Counted from the stretch's first letter, positions 34,329 through 48,985 are shown. The stretch is DNA of 64,000 bases from Nocardia rhamnosiphila NBRC 108938 (GCF_000720425.1 NZ_JOAJ01000010.1:124001-188000); one strand, 5' to 3'. Notes: generated by a model not told the origin, from the letters alone. A program made the numbers and translations.

Positions 34329-37300
34329 ATGACGGACACGTCTTTCGTGCATCTGCACAACCACACCGAGTATTCGATGCTCGACGGTATGGCGAAGGTG
34401 GGGCCGCTGTTCGCGGAAGCCGAGCGCCTGGGGATGCCGGCGGTCGGGATGACCGATCACGGCAATATGTACGGGGCCGCGGAGTTCTTCCGGCAGTCCC
34501 GGGATTCGCCGGTGAAACCGATCATCGGTATCGAGGCGTATATCGCACCGGAATCCAGGTTCTCCGGCAAGCGCGTCTTCTGGGGTGAGCCCGGGCAGAA
34601 ATCCGACGATGTGTCGGGGTCGGGCGCGTATCTGCACATGACACTTTTCGCCCGGAACGCAGTGGGGCTGCGCAATCTGTTCCGGCTCTCGTCGCGTGCG
34701 TCGTTCGAGGGGCAGTTGGGGAAATGGCCGCGGATGGACGCCGAACTCGTCGCCGAACACGCCGACGGTGTCCTGGCGACCACGGGGTGTCCGTCCGGCG
34801 AGGTCCAGACCCGCCTACGGCTGGGGCAGTTCGACGCCGCCTACGCGGCCGCGGGCCGCTGGCGCGATATCTTCGGCCCGGACAACTTCTTCCTCGAAGT
34901 GATGGACCACGGGCTGGCGATCGAACGCCGGGTCCGCGACGGTCTGCTCGCCGTCGGCCGCAAGGCCGGGCTCACCGCACTGGCCACCAACGACTGTCAC
35001 TACGTGCTGCGGGAGCAGGCGGCGGCCCACGAGGCGATGCTGTGTGTGCAGACGGGGAAGACGCTGTCGGATCCGGCACGGTTCCGGTTCGACGGTGACA
35101 GTTTCTATCTCAGGTCCGCGGCGGAGATGCGCGCCCTGTGGGACGAGGAAGTGCCCGGCGCCTGCGATACCACCCTCGCGGTGGCCGAACGTATCGAACC
35201 GTACGACGAGGTGTGGGAATTCCGCGACCGGATGCCGGTGTTCCCGGTGCCCGAAGGTCATACCGAGGACAGCTGGCTGCGCCGCGAAGTGGACGCGGGC
35301 CTGCGCTGGCGGTTCCCCGCGGGCGTACCCGGCAGTTACCGCGGCCGCGCGCAGTTCGAGCTGGACATCATCCGCGACAAGGGCTTTCCCGCCTACTTCC
35401 TGGTGGTCGGCGATCTGGTGGCGCACGCGCGCCGGGTCGGTATCCGGGTCGGCCCCGGCCGTGGTTCGGCGGCGGGGTCGCTGGTGGCCTACGCGCTGGC
35501 GATCACCAATATCGACCCCATCGAGCACGGACTGCTGTTCGAACGGTTCCTCAACCCCGAACGCCCGTCGGCACCCGATATCGATATCGATTTCGACGAC
35601 CGCCGCCGCGGCGAGATGATCCGCTACGCCACCGACCGCTGGGGCGCGGACAAGGTCGCGCAGGTGATCACCTTCGGCACCATCAAGACCAAGGCGGCCA
35701 TCAAGGACGCCGCCCGCGTCCAGTTCGGTCAGCCCGGGTTCGCGCTCGCCGACCGGATCACCAAGGCGCTGCCGCCCGCGGTGGCGGCCAAGGACATCCC
35801 GGTGGCCGGGATCACCGATCCCGGCCACGAACGCTACGGCGAGGCCGCCGAGGTGCGAGCCCTCATCGAGGCCGAACCGGATATGCGCCGTATCTACGAC
35901 ACCGCGGTCGGACTCGAGGGGATGGTCCGCGGCGCCGGGGTCCACGCCTGCGCGGTGATCCTGTCCAGCGAACCGCTGCTCGATATCGTGCCGCTGTGGA
36001 AGCGCCCGCAGGACGGGGCGATCATCACCGGCTGGGACTACCCGTCGTGTGAGGCCGTCGGCCTGTTGAAAATGGATTTCCTGGGTCTGCGCACCCTCAC
36101 CGTGATCGGTGACTGCCTCGACAATATTCGCGGCAACCGTGGTATCGAGATCGACCTGGACACCCTCGCCCTCGACGACGAACCCACCTACGCCATGCTG
36201 GCGCGCGGCGACAATCTCGGGGTGTTCCAAATGGACTCGGCCGGTATGCGGGAGCTGCTGCTGCGGATGGCCCCCACCGAGTTCAACGATCTGGTGGCCT
36301 CCAACGCCCTCTACCGGCCGGGGCCGATGGGCGTAGGGGCGCACTGGTCCTACGCCGATCGCAAGAACGGGCGGGAAGCGGTGACGCCGATCCACCCCGA
36401 ACTCGACGAAGCGCTGCGCGCGGTCCTCGCCGAAACCTACGCGCTGATCGTCTACCAGGAGCAGATCATGCAGATCGCGCAGCAGGTCGCCGGATACTCC
36501 CTGGGCCAGGCCGACCTGCTGCGCCGGGCGATGGGTAAGAAGAAACCGGAAGTGCTGGCCATGGAGTTCGAGAACTTCCGCGACGGTATGCGCGGCAACG
36601 GCTACAGCGACGCGGCGGTGACCGCGCTGTGGGAGGCGGTGCTGCCGTTCGCCGGCTACGCCTACAACAAATCGCATGCCGCCGGTTACAGCCTGGTGAT
36701 GTACTGGACCGCCTACCTCAAGGCCAACTATCCGGCGGAGTTCATGGCCGCCCTGCTCACCTCGGTCGGAGACGACAAGGACAAATCGGCGATCTATCTG
36801 GCCGACTGCCGCAAACGTGGGATCCGGGTGCTGCCACCGGATGTGAACCAGTCGGCGGCCACGTTCACCAGCGTCGGGCCCGATATCCGCTTCGGCCTGG
36901 GCGCGGTCCGCAATGTCGGCGAACCGGTGGTGCGGGCGGTGATCCGGGCACGCGAGTCGGCCGGTGCGTTCACCTGTTTCTCCGACTACCTGACGAAAGC
37001 CGACAGTGTGGCGTGCGCCAAGAAAGTGGTCGAATCACTGGTCAAAGCGGGCGCTTTCGAATCCCTCGGCCATCCCCGCAAAGGCCTGTACACGATCCAC
37101 TGCGAAGCGATCGACGCGGTGACGGTCACCAAGAAAGCCGCGGCACGCGGACAATTCGACCTCTTCTCCGGAGATACCGCCGACCCCGCGGCGAGCGCCT
37201 CCGTGTTCGCGGTACCCGTACCCGACGAGGAATGGGAAACCCGCGAGCGATTGAGTTACGAACGGGAGATGCTCGGGCTCTATGTCTCCGGACATCCGCT

Positions 37301-37868
37301 CGACGATATCGCCGCCGCGCTGGGCGCCGCCGGCGACACCCCGCTCGCCGCCCTGCACGACGGTCGCGTCCCGCACGGCCGCCGGGTACGGCTGGCCGGC
37401 ATCATCGCCGCCGTCGACCGGCGCGTCACCCGTAAGGGCGAGCCCTGGGCGGTCGTGCGCCTGGAGGACCTGGAGGCCGGCGCCGAAATCCTGTTCTTCC
37501 CCGCCGCCCACGCCACCGCCGCCGGATATCTCACCGAGGACGCGATCGTGGTGATCACCGCGACGGTCAGCGTCCGCGACGGGCGCCGGTCGCTGCTGGG
37601 CGATCAGGTGACCGCACCGGATCTCACCGCCGGTACCGCCGGACGACCACTCACCCTCACCCTGCCCGTGGCGGCCTGCACCCCGCATACGGTCCGCGCC
37701 CTGCGCGAGACCCTGCAGCGGCATCCCGGCCCCACCGACCTGCGAATCGACCTGATCGGCGCCCGGGGTCCCCGGCTACTCGCCCTGGACCCCCGCTTCC
37801 GGATCACCACGTCACCCGCGCTGATGGGTGAGCTGAAAGCGCTGTTCGGACCGGCTTGCCTGCGCTGA
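34329..37868 (+). CDS. dnaE: DNA polymerase III alpha subunit (DnaE1-type)
   Basis: A full-length C-family polymerase of 1179 residues. The PHP domain opens [20 protein letters not shown], with [11 protein letters not shown]; the polymerase palm has [20 protein letters not shown] and the catalytic aspartates in [15 protein letters not shown]; then [19 protein letters not shown]-like [10 protein letters not shown], the HhH region and an OB fold ([14 protein letters not shown]). The C-terminal [15 protein letters not shown] ends as in M. tuberculosis DnaE1. It is flanked by LysR and RibD-like genes, not the usual dnaE1 neighbours, so it may be an extra copy next to a housekeeping dnaE1 elsewhere. 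Confidence 0.9.
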   Translation: MTDTSFVHLHNHTEYSMLDGMAKVGPLFAEAERLGMPAVGMTDHGNMYGAAEFFRQSRDSPVKPIIGIEAYIAPESRFSGKRVFWGEPGQKSDDVSGSGAYLHMTLFARNAVGLRNLFRLSSRASFEGQLGKWPRMDAELVAEHADGVLATTGCPSGEVQTRLRLGQFDAAYAAAGRWRDIFGPDNFFLEVMDHGLAIERRVRDGLLAVGRKAGLTALATNDCHYVLREQAAAHEAMLCVQTGKTLSDPARFRFDGDSFYLRSAAEMRALWDEEVPGACDTTLAVAERIEPYDEVWEFRDRMPVFPVPEGHTEDSWLRREVDAGLRWRFPAGVPGSYRGRAQFELDIIRDKGFPAYFLVVGDLVAHARRVGIRVGPGRGSAAGSLVAYALAITNIDPIEHGLLFERFLNPERPSAPDIDIDFDDRRRGEMIRYATDRWGADKVAQVITFGTIKTKAAIKDAARVQFGQPGFALADRITKALPPAVAAKDIPVAGITDPGHERYGEAAEVRALIEAEPDMRRIYDTAVGLEGMVRGAGVHACAVILSSEPLLDIVPLWKRPQDGAIITGWDYPSCEAVGLLKMDFLGLRTLTVIGDCLDNIRGNRGIEIDLDTLALDDEPTYAMLARGDNLGVFQMDSAGMRELLLRMAPTEFNDLVASNALYRPGPMGVGAHWSYADRKNGREAVTPIHPELDEALRAVLAETYALIVYQEQIMQIAQQVAGYSLGQADLLRRAMGKKKPEVLAMEFENFRDGMRGNGYSDAAVTALWEAVLPFAGYAYNKSHAAGYSLVMYWTAYLKANYPAEFMAALLTSVGDDKDKSAIYLADCRKRGIRVLPPDVNQSAATFTSVGPDIRFGLGAVRNVGEPVVRAVIRARESAGAFTCFSDYLTKADSVACAKKVVESLVKAGAFESLGHPRKGLYTIHCEAIDAVTVTKKAAARGQFDLFSGDTADPAASASVFAVPVPDEEWETRERLSYEREMLGLYVSGHPLDDIAAALGAAGDTPLAALHDGRVPHGRRVRLAGIIAAVDRRVTRKGEPWAVVRLEDLEAGAEILFFPAAHATAAGYLTEDAIVVITATVSVRDGRRSLLGDQVTAPDLTAGTAGRPLTLTLPVAACTPHTVRALRETLQRHPGPTDLRIDLIGARGPRLLALDPRFRITTSPALMGELKALFGPACLR

Positions 37869-37876
37869 CGAGACGT

Positions 37877-38332
37877 TCAGGACAGATCGAGGTGGCGGTT
37901 CACCGCCATGGCGGCCTCGGCCAGCTCCGGGAGTTCGAGTACCCGCACCCCGTGCTCGCGCAGTTTCTCCACTCCGACACAGTTCTCGACGAACGTGGAC
38001 GGTTCACGCCACGCGATCACCACCACCGGGATACCGGCGGCGAGCACGCGATCGGTACAGGGCAGCCGCGTTTTGGTCGCCCGCTCCGAGCAGGGCTCCA
38101 GGGTGCTGTAGAGGGTGGCCTTCCGCAACCGCGGATCGTGCGGATCCAGTTTGTCCAGGGCGGATTCCTCGGCATGCACCTTCGGGTCGGTTTCCCGCGA
38201 ATAGCCGGTGGCTATTTCGGCGCCGTCGGCGACGATCACGGCGCCCACCGAGAAAGCACCGGGTGCCTGCGGACTCCGGCGCGAGAGATCGATCGCCCGG
38301 TTCATCCAGTAGTGGTGGTCGGGTTCGGGCAC
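37877..38332 (-). CDS. RibD-type cytidine/deoxycytidylate deaminase-fold protein
   Basis: A 151-residue zinc deaminase. The active site is VHAEESALDKL (zinc His and catalytic Glu) with LEPCSERATKTRLPC, a Cys pair separated as in the deaminase half of RibD rather than CxxC of cytidine deaminase. GTG 38332 is fixed by TAGGAGG five bases upstream; the longer frame is noise. It converges on dnaE with eight bases between. The next gene upstream encodes the matching reductase, so together they form a split RibD-like pair; the substrate may be a riboflavin precursor or a related pyrimidine. Confidence 0.78.
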   Translation of the reverse strand: MPEPDHHYWMNRAIDLSRRSPQAPGAFSVGAVIVADGAEIATGYSRETDPKVHAEESALDKLDPHDPRLRKATLYSTLEPCSERATKTRLPCTDRVLAAGIPVVVIAWREPSTFVENCVGVEKLREHGVRVLELPELAEAAMAVNRHLDLS

Positions 38333-38439
38333 CGGGCCTCCTAGATGGCGCTGTCGGGCGTAACCCGTCCACGGTCCGCGCACGGCCGAAGGTGGATGCG
38401 CGGGTACGCGAGAGCGCATGGCCGGGGCGGATGCGGAGA

Positions 38440-39141
38440 TTACGCCTGAGGTCGATATCGCAACACTGCCACATCCCCGAGCCGCTCCACCTCGACCAGG
38501 CGCATCCGATGGGTGGAACCGCCGGGAAACCGCGCGGGATGCAGGAACCGCGGGGCGGCGGGATCGCCGACGAGTGTGGGCCCGACCGCGACCAGTAGTT
38601 CGTCGGCCAGTCCGGCGGACAGGAACGCGGTGTGGATCCGGCCGCCGCCCTCTACCATCAACCGCCCGATGCCCCGGGCGCCGAGATCGTCCAGCAAGGG
38701 ACCGAATTCGAGTTCTGGGCCCAGGGCCACGATCTCGGCCGGTGCGGTCAACCGGTCGCGCAGCCGCCGGGCCCCCGCGTCGGTGGTGTAGACGAGCGGG
38801 GCGTGCTCGGCGGTACCGGACCGCCAGAAACGAGCCTCCGGATCCAGTTCGCCGCGCGCGGTCACCGTCACCTTGCGGGGGTACTCCGGCCGGCCCGCGG
38901 CGATCCGCTGTGCGCGCCGCGACTCATCGCGTACGAGCAACCGCGGATTATCGCGCCGCAGCGTCTCGGCTCCCACCAGAATCGCGTCCGACCAGGCACG
39001 GATACCGTCCACCCGGTCGAAATCGGCGTCGTTGGACAGCAGCAGGCGTTCGGGCTCCATATCGTCGATATAGCCGTCGACACTCATGGCGACCGACAGC
39101 AGCACATACGGCCGCGCGGCCTCCTCCGCGCCGTTTCCCAA
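38440..39141 (-). CDS. RibD C-terminal-domain reductase (dihydrofolate-reductase fold)
   Basis: A 233-residue NADPH-dependent reductase. RPYVLLSVAMSVDGYIDD, DAILVGAETLRRDNPRLLVR and IGRLMVEGGGRIHTAFLSAGLADEL are the strand, NADPH-loop and core motifs of the riboflavin pyrimidine reductase family. TTG 39141 is preferred because GGAG precedes it and the family's first strand (RPYVLLS) is kept; ATG 39087 would cut it. It starts two bases after the Nudix gene stop, so the two are coupled, and it precedes the deaminase by 107 bases. Confidence 0.78.
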   Translation of the reverse strand: MGNGAEEAARPYVLLSVAMSVDGYIDDMEPERLLLSNDADFDRVDGIRAWSDAILVGAETLRRDNPRLLVRDESRRAQRIAAGRPEYPRKVTVTARGELDPEARFWRSGTAEHAPLVYTTDAGARRLRDRLTAPAEIVALGPELEFGPLLDDLGARGIGRLMVEGGGRIHTAFLSAGLADELLVAVGPTLVGDPAAPRFLHPARFPGGSTHRMRLVEVERLGDVAVLRYRPQA

Positions 39142-39142
39142 C

Positions 39143-39898
39143 TCAGCGCTCCGATCCCAGCACCGCGCTGCGCGGAATGCCCAGCACCCTGGCCTCCGCG
39201 TCTGCGGCCGCACCGAGCCCGGCCTCCGGATCGTCCGCCTCGCCCGCCGGATGCGGGGACCCGCTCGGTTCCGGATTCTCCGGCGGGTACGGCGGGTTCA
39301 GCAGCACCGCGCGGTCACCGGGCCCGTCGGGTTCGGCGTGCAACCAGACGAACTCCGCACCCAAATCGACCGTGCGCGGCAGGGTCGCGGCCAGCTCCGC
39401 CGCGTCCGCCGCCGGACACTCTCCCGGGTCCATCCAGGCGAAGGTGGCCCGCAAACCGGGCCAGGCGTGCGCGAACCCGGCGTGCAGCGGACGCTGATCC
39501 ACCTCGTCCTCCGGAACCCACGCCAGTTCCACACTCTCCATGTTCGGGCGCACCGGCAGCGGTTTGCCCGCATCGGCGATCACCGTCGTGTAGGTCCAGC
39601 CGCTCAGGGCGGTGGCGGTGACCCGTTCGGCACGCACCCGGATATCCGCGGCCTTGATACCGGCCTCCTCATCGGCTTCACGGACCGCCGCGTGCACCGC
39701 CGACTCGTCGCTGTCGCGGGCCCCGCCGGGCAGCGCCCAGGTCCCGCCCTCGTGACTCCACAGCGCGCGATGCTGCAGCAGCACCGCCGAACCACCGCTG
39801 CCGATCGGGGCACGCAGCAGCAAGCCGGCCGCACCGAACAGGCCCCAGTGCCGCACACCACCGGGGCTTATGGACCACCCGTCACCGTCACCACGCAT
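39143..39898 (-). CDS. mutT3: Nudix hydrolase (MutT3-like)
   Basis: A 251-residue Nudix hydrolase. The Nudix box is GGARDSDESAVHAAVREADEEAGI near residues 58-81, giving the metal-binding READEE core. ATG 39898 (MRGDGDGWSISPGGVRHWGLFGAAG) starts the family-like N-terminus. The last ~45 residues (PPENPEPSGSPHPAGEADDP) are Pro/Ala/Glu-rich and probably disordered. It is divergent from glnX, exactly as Rv0413 (mutT3) is from Rv0412c, hence the symbol. Substrate is probably an oxidised or unusual nucleoside triphosphate. Confidence 0.82.
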   Translation of the reverse strand: MRGDGDGWSISPGGVRHWGLFGAAGLLLRAPIGSGGSAVLLQHRALWSHEGGTWALPGGARDSDESAVHAAVREADEEAGIKAADIRVRAERVTATALSGWTYTTVIADAGKPLPVRPNMESVELAWVPEDEVDQRPLHAGFAHAWPGLRATFAWMDPGECPAADAAELAATLPRTVDLGAEFVWLHAEPDGPGDRAVLLNPPYPPENPEPSGSPHPAGEADDPEAGLGAAADAEARVLGIPRSAVLGSER

Positions 39899-40083
39899 CT
39901 CGCACCGCCCTCGTCGACCGTTGCCTCCATCCTGCCCCACCGGTGGTGGTGGGTGGTGCGTTGTGGAGGTCGGGGCGCGCGCGTGGACAATACCGAATAC
40001 GCTCATGGCAGCGGTGTGAGCGATCTCGCGCGGCACCGGCGGAGCGATGCAGCGCACACGGCGCCCAGAGTTGGAGGGTGGAC

Positions 40084-41438
40084 ATGACGCGGTTGGCGGT
40101 GGATCGGGTGGTATCCGAACCCGACCCGGCCCACCCGGAACCGGCGCCCGCCCGCGGGCGGGCGCGGGTCGTCCGCCCCCGGCTCGCGCAGGCCTGGAAG
40201 TGGTTGAATCCGGCACGGTTACGCCTGTTCGCCCAATCGTCGCCCGGGCGGCTGCTCGGCGTCGGGCTCCTGCTGATCGTGCTGTCCATGGGGTCGGGGG
40301 TGATCACCGCGGGCGCCGTGCACGACCGTCAGAGCGACCTCGACGTGCTGCTCGCCCACACCGAACCCGATGCGAACGCGGCACATCGGCTCTACACCGC
40401 GCTCTCGGTGGCCGACGCCGCCGCGGCCACGGCGTTCATCTCCGGCGGCCTCGAACCCGAGCAGGTGCGCGACCGCTACAGCCAGGCGCTGGGGGAAGCG
40501 GGTGCCGATCTGGTGACGCTGTCCGGTGACGACCCCCAGGACGTTCTGCAGCGGATGGGTATCGGGTCGGGACTACCCGTGTACTCGGGTCTGGTGGAGA
40601 CCGCGCGGGCGAACAACCGGGAGGGCCACCCGGTCGGGGCGGCCTATCTGAGCGAGGCGTCGTCGGAGATGCAGACGGTGCTGCTGCCGACCGCCGAACA
40701 GCTGTACGTGCGGCGCGCGGCCGCGGTCGACACCGCCCAGGACCGGCACGTCCGGCCGCCGTGGTCGGCGATCGTGTTGCTCGTCGTCGCCGTGCTCGCG
40801 CTGGTGTGGGCGCAACGGCTGCTGGCCCGGCGGTGGCACCGCACCTTCAACCCGGGTCTGCTGCTGGCCTCCGGCGCATTGCTCACGCTGATGTTGTGGA
40901 CGGTGATCGCCGGATCCGTTTCCTCGGTGGCGATGTCCAGCGGCCGGGCCGACGGGACGGTGCCCGCCGCCCGGCTCACCGAGAGCCGGATCCTGGCCCA
41001 GCAGGCGCGTTCGGCGGAAACACTCAAACTGGTACGCCGCGACACCACCGGCGACTACGATCACGCGTTCGACGCCAACATCACCCGGCTCAACGAACTG
41101 CTCGCCGGGCACACCGACCGGGCGACCGCCGACGCGCGGGCCGCGCTACTGCACTGGCTGGCGGCGCACCAGCGGATGAACGAGGCACTCAACCGCGGCG
41201 AATTCGCCCGTGCGGCCGCGATCGCCACCGCGCCGGGCGCCGAGAACGCTACCGTTCATGTGGAAGCTCTGGACATCGCGCTGGGTAACGGGATCACCGA
41301 GACCCGGGACACGCTACGCAGCAATATTTTCCACAGCGCCCGGGTACTCGACTATCTGGCACCAGGTGCGTTGATCCTCGGCTTCGCCGCCGCGGCGTAC
41401 ATCGCCTTCGGCATCTGGCCAAGACTGCGGGAGTATCG

Positions 41439-41442
<4 letters not shown>
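40084..41442 (+). CDS. glnX: GlnX-like membrane sensor protein
   Basis: A 452-residue membrane protein. Helix 1 (GRLLGVGLLLIVLSMGSGVI) and further helices near residues 240, 265 and 430 surround two helical extracytoplasmic bundles (TALSVADAAAATAFISGG, and the LARR..ANITRLNELLAGH region), each like a four-helix sensor domain. In mycobacteria Rv0412c (GlnX) couples periplasmic GlnH to cytoplasmic PknG to sense aspartate and glutamate. GGAGGG is six bases before ATG 40084. The stop overlaps glnH as ATGA, so the three genes form one operon. Confidence 0.85.
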
Positions 41443-45451
<4,009 letters not shown>

Positions 45452-45488
45452 ATCGCGCGTCCGAAGCTCCCCGGATCGCGCGTCCGGC

Positions 45489-45515
45489 CGGGCCGGTGAG
45501 ACGTTCACCGGCCCG
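45489..45515 (+). terminator. Hairpin terminator after glnX-glnH-pknG
   Basis: CGGGCCGGTGA and TCACCGGCCCG form a perfect 11-base stem with a GACGT loop, 38 bases after the pknG stop. It has no T-run, as usual for this group. It should end the three-gene sensing operon before the convergent racemase gene. Confidence 0.65.
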
Positions 45516-45724
45516 CCGAGAATACGAAGTCCGCGATCCGGCCGTGCTCCGATGTCCGTGCGGCTGTGGGCAGGCCACCGCTGCTGTGCCTCGCACAACC
45601 CATCCGGCGGTCGCGCCGGTGCGCCGACTCGGCGGACCGGGTCCGGGCTCGCGCTACCGGATCGTTCCGGCGACGGTGTTCGACCGAGGTGGCGGACCGG
45701 CATGAACCGGCCCGCCCGCGGAAT

Positions 45725-46825
45725 TCAGTCCGCCCAGATGGTTTCGATCGGGGTGGCCTCGGTGGGCGGCGGGGTGGGCACGCCGTTGGGGGTGCGGGAG
45801 AACCGGGGCGCCGGGGCGTGCTGGGTGACGTTGTCCAGTTCGATGAGCGAACCGCGCGCGGCGATATGTTCGTTCTCGCCCGCTTCGTCGAAGGTGAGCA
45901 CCGGGCTCACACAGGCGTCGGTGCCGGTGAAGATCGCGGCCCATTCGTCGCGGGTCTTGCTGCGGAACTTCTCGGTGAACAGTTTCTTCAGTGTGTCCTG
46001 CCCGGCCGGGTCCATCTGGAAGGGCAGCCCTTCGGGATCGATCTCCAGACCGGCCAGCAGCTGGGCATAGAACTGGGGCTCGATCGCGCCGACTGCCATG
46101 TACTTGCCGTCGGAGGTCTCGTAGGTGTCGTAGAACGACATACCGGTGTCGAGCAGGTTGGTTCCGCGTTCGGAGGACCAGGCACCGGTACCGCGGAAGG
46201 CCCAGATCATATTCGACAGCGCCAGCGTCCCGTCGACCATCGCGGCATCGATGACCTGGCCTTTACCAGAGTTCTGGCGTTCCACCAGGGCAGCCAGGAT
46301 GCCGAACACCAGGAACATGGAGCCGCCGCCGAAATCGCCGACCATGTTCAACGGGGGCACCGGCCGTTCGCCCTTGCGGCCGATGGCGTGCAGGACGCCG
46401 GTGAGGCTGATGTAGTTGATGTCGTGCCCGGCCCGGTCCGACAGCGGACCCTCCTGGCCCCAGCCGGTCATCCGGCCGTAGACCAGGCGCGGGTTGCGTT
46501 CGAGCAGGTCGTCGGGTCCCAGTCCCATCCGTTCGGTGACGCCGGGCCGGAAACCTTCGATGAAGACGTCGGCTTTGTCCACCAGCCCGAGAACCTTCTC
46601 GATATCGGCCGGGTCCTTGAGGTCGGCCTCCACGACCGTGCGGCCGCGCAGCTGCGGCCGGTCGGCGCCGCCGGGCAGCTGACCGGCGCGCTGGACCCGC
46701 ACCACATCGGCGCCGAGATCGGCCAGCAGCAACGCGGCATGCGGCCCCGGCCCGATTCCGGCCAGTTCGATCACGCGAATGCCCGCGAGCGGGCCCTGCT
46801 TGGTGGCGGTGGATGGTGTACTCAC
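45725..46825 (-). CDS. mcr: Alpha-methylacyl-CoA racemase (CaiB/BaiF family)
   Basis: A 366-residue CoA-transferase-fold racemase. [26 protein letters not shown] opens the family. The catalytic pair of mycobacterial Mcr is preserved as His in [11 protein letters not shown] and Asp in [12 protein letters not shown], with the third residue Glu in GAIEPQF. It interconverts 2R and 2S methyl-branched acyl-CoAs so that beta-oxidation of phytanate-like or sterol side chains can proceed. This fits the branched acyl-CoA operon at 10.5-19.7 kb. It is transcribed alone; GAGGTAGGGCGTG precedes ATG 46825. Confidence 0.9.
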   Translation of the reverse strand: MSTPSTATKQGPLAGIRVIELAGIGPGPHAALLLADLGADVVRVQRAGQLPGGADRPQLRGRTVVEADLKDPADIEKVLGLVDKADVFIEGFRPGVTERMGLGPDDLLERNPRLVYGRMTGWGQEGPLSDRAGHDINYISLTGVLHAIGRKGERPVPPLNMVGDFGGGSMFLVFGILAALVERQNSGKGQVIDAAMVDGTLALSNMIWAFRGTGAWSSERGTNLLDTGMSFYDTYETSDGKYMAVGAIEPQFYAQLLAGLEIDPEGLPFQMDPAGQDTLKKLFTEKFRSKTRDEWAAIFTGTDACVSPVLTFDEAGENEHIAARGSLIELDNVTQHAPAPRFSRTPNGVPTPPPTEATPIETIWAD

Positions 46826-46966
46826 GCCCTACCTCGGTTCGTCGTCGATCCAGTGTCAGCCCCGCGGGGCATATTGACAGTATGACAACAGCGGCTCCGA
46901 GTCACGGGGTCGGTGCGGTCCGCCCCGGCGCCGGTGGTTGTCGGTGGGCACGAGCAGACTGTCGGT

Positions 46967-47512
46967 ATGCCGGACAGTGCGGTCGCGCCGCTGGACGCGA
47001 CGGATTTCGACACCGCGATCGGCCGCTGTACCATCGCCTGGCGGGCGGACGCCGTGGCCCGCTTCTCCCTCCCCGGCCACGACCCCGGCACCGGATTCCG
47101 CGGCGGCGACGCCCGCCCGGTCCCCGAGCCGAGCACCGGCCCGCGCGCCGAGGCGCTCGCCCGCATCCGCGCCCACCTCGACGGCGATCTCGACGATCTG
47201 CGCTGGATACCACTCGACCTCACCGGACCACCGGAGTTCCACCGCGCGGTGTACGCGGTCACCCGGGCCATCGACCCCGGGCACACGCTCAGCTACGGGG
47301 AGGTCGCGCGCCGCTGCGGCGCGGCCGGGGCCGCGCAGGCGGTCGGTCAGGCACTCGGCAGCAATCCGATTCCCCTCATCGTGCCCTGCCACCGCGTCCT
47401 GGCCGCCGACCATTCCCTGCACGGTTTCTCGGCGCCGGGCGGTATCGATACGAAATCGAAGCTGCTGGCGATCGAACGCACCCCCGGCTTCGGCGAACCG
47501 ACCCTGTTCTGA
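46967..47512 (+). CDS. ogt: Methylated-DNA--protein-cysteine methyltransferase
   Basis: A 181-residue suicide DNA repair protein that removes O6-methyl groups from guanine. The active-site motif is IPLIVPCHRVLAAD with the acceptor Cys in PCHR, preceded by the helix-turn-helix GEVARRCGAAGAAQAVGQAL and followed by HGFSAPGGIDTKSKLL. ATG 46967 (MPDSAVAPLDATDFDTAIGR) is taken as the start; the frame stays open 54 bases further upstream with a GTG. No alkA or ada gene is adjacent. Confidence 0.88.
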   Translation: MPDSAVAPLDATDFDTAIGRCTIAWRADAVARFSLPGHDPGTGFRGGDARPVPEPSTGPRAEALARIRAHLDGDLDDLRWIPLDLTGPPEFHRAVYAVTRAIDPGHTLSYGEVARRCGAAGAAQAVGQALGSNPIPLIVPCHRVLAADHSLHGFSAPGGIDTKSKLLAIERTPGFGEPTLF

Positions 47513-47544
47513 TCGGAAACGGGCCCGGGGATACGCGGAAAGCG

Positions 47545-47937
47545 TTACTTCCGGTCGAAGACCTGCACATAGTGGGCATTGCTCATGATGCCGAGGATGT
47601 TCCCGAACGGGTCCACCACCGAGCCGGTGACGAAACCCGGGCCGCGGGTGGTAATCGGCTCGTATTCGGTGGCGCCCAACTCCAGCAGGCGCTCGTAGGT
47701 GGCCGCCAGGTCGTCGACGTGCCAGTACAGGATCGCACCGCCCGGCCCCGGTTCGGCGCGCTCCGGTTTGTGCGCGCCGTCGATGAGGCCGAATTCGTGC
47801 TCGTAGTCGCCCACCCGGAATTCGTAGTACCCCGGCACCGCGAAGTAGGGCGGCGTCCCGAAGAATTCCGTGTACCAGTCCCGGGCGGCCGCCAGATCGT
47901 CGGCGTAGAAGTTCACTGTCGTCATTCCGCGCAGCAT
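47545..47937 (-). CDS. VOC-superfamily (glyoxalase/bleomycin-resistance-like) protein
   Basis: A 130-residue single VOC module with the beta-alpha-beta-beta-beta order twice: TTVNFYADDLAAARDWYTEFFG, YYEFRVGDYEHEFGLIDG, GGAILYWHVDDLAATYERLLELG and SVVDPFGNILGIM. One metal ligand (Glu in the EFGLID strand) and the C-terminal Gly-Asn-x-x-Gly turn are seen. ATG 47937 has GAGGAG eight bases upstream. It is divergent from the WYL regulator, and the operator at 47988 lies between them, so it is very likely under that regulator's control. Substrate unknown. Confidence 0.82.
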   Translation of the reverse strand: MLRGMTTVNFYADDLAAARDWYTEFFGTPPYFAVPGYYEFRVGDYEHEFGLIDGAHKPERAEPGPGGAILYWHVDDLAATYERLLELGATEYEPITTRGPGFVTGSVVDPFGNILGIMSNAHYVQVFDRK

Positions 47938-47987
47938 CGTTGTTCTCCTCGGTCGTGGTTCGAGCTGGTGACACCATCCTCGCGCGC

Positions 47988-48012
47988 AAAGTGCGCAACT
48001 TCTGAGCACTTT
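47988..48012. promoter_or_regulatory. Operator copy 1 of the WYL regulator (AAAGTGC-N11-GCACTTT)
   Basis: Seven-base arms AAAGTGC and GCACTTT around an 11-base spacer, centred 32 bases before the WYL start and 63 bases before the VOC start in the divergent gap. The same motif with the same spacer recurs at 48982-49008, which strongly suggests a specific binding site for the adjacent regulator. Confidence 0.7.
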
Positions 48013-48031
48013 CCCGGGAAGAATCGGGGCT

Positions 48032-48985
48032 ATGCGAGCCGATCGATTGGTAGCCACCCTGCTGCTCATGCAGACGCGGGGGCGGGTCACCGCCGCCGAG
48101 ATCGCGGCCGAACTGGAGGTGTCGGTGGCGACCGCGCGCCGTGATCTGGAGGCGCTGTCGACCGCCGGCGTCCCGGTATATCCGCAGCCCGGGCGGGGCG
48201 GCGGCTGGCAGCTGGTCGGCGGGGCGCGCACCGATCTGAGCGGTTTGACCGCGGGCGAGGCGCGGGCGTTGTTCCTGCTCACCGGCCCGTCCGCGGGGGC
48301 GGTCCCGGAGGCGCGCTCGGCCCTGCGCAAACTGTTGCGTGCCCTCCCGGCGACCTTCCGCGGCGAGGCCGAGGCCGCCGCCGACGCGGTGGTGATCGAT
48401 CCGGCAGGCTGGGGCCGCACCGAACGCGAAGTCCCCGAGACGGTACGACTGTTGCAGCAGGCGGTAGTACAACGCCGCCGGGTGGCGGTGCGGTATCGGG
48501 GCCGCGCCGGTGCCGCCACCGATCGGGTGGTCGATCCATGGGGCCTCGTCGACAAGGACGCCGTCTGGTACTTACTGGCCGGCACCGAGCACGGCCGCCG
48601 GACCTTCCGGCTGGACCGGATCTCGCACGTCGAACCCCTCGACCAGGAAGCGCACCGGCCCGCCGATCTCGACCTGCCGGCCATCTGGGCCGAGGTCGTC
48701 GAACAGATGGAACAGCGCCGCGCGACCACATCCGCCACCGTTCTCGTCGGCGAACGGCTGCTGCCGGTGCTGCGCGATCGGCACGGCAGGCACTGCGAGG
48801 TCGCCGGAGCCGCGCCCGACGGGCGCGTCCGGGTGCGGTTCACCGCGCACACACCGCGGGCGATCGCCGAACAACTCGCGGGCTGGGGCGCGACCGTCGA
48901 AGTCGTGGAACCGGACTCGGTGCGCCGTGAGCTCGCGGCGCTGGGCGCGGAATTGATCGAACGCTACGGCGGCGCCAGGAAATAA
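48032..48985 (+). CDS. YafY/DeoR-type HTH regulator with WYL domain
   Basis: A 317-residue regulator. The N-terminal winged HTH reads RADRLVATLLLMQTRGRVTAAEIAAELEVSVATARRDLEAL. The WYL domain (residues ~140-210) includes RRVAVRYRGRAGAATDRVVDPWGLVDKDAVWYLLAG and the RTFRLDRI strand, a pocket thought to sense nucleic acids or small ligands. A C-terminal WCX-like region follows (GRVRVRFTAHTPRAIAEQL). It is flanked on both sides by copies of the same inverted repeat, consistent with autoregulation and control of the two adjacent genes. Confidence 0.87.
   Translation: MRADRLVATLLLMQTRGRVTAAEIAAELEVSVATARRDLEALSTAGVPVYPQPGRGGGWQLVGGARTDLSGLTAGEARALFLLTGPSAGAVPEARSALRKLLRALPATFRGEAEAAADAVVIDPAGWGRTEREVPETVRLLQQAVVQRRRVAVRYRGRAGAATDRVVDPWGLVDKDAVWYLLAGTEHGRRTFRLDRISHVEPLDQEAHRPADLDLPAIWAEVVEQMEQRRATTSATVLVGERLLPVLRDRHGRHCEVAGAAPDGRVRVRFTAHTPRAIAEQLAGWGATVEVVEPDSVRRELAALGAELIERYGGARK

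Noticed and set aside
45496..45705. Small plus-strand gene after pknG
   Set aside because: The frame spans the terminator hairpin, is Arg/Pro/Gly-rich and has no ribosome site.
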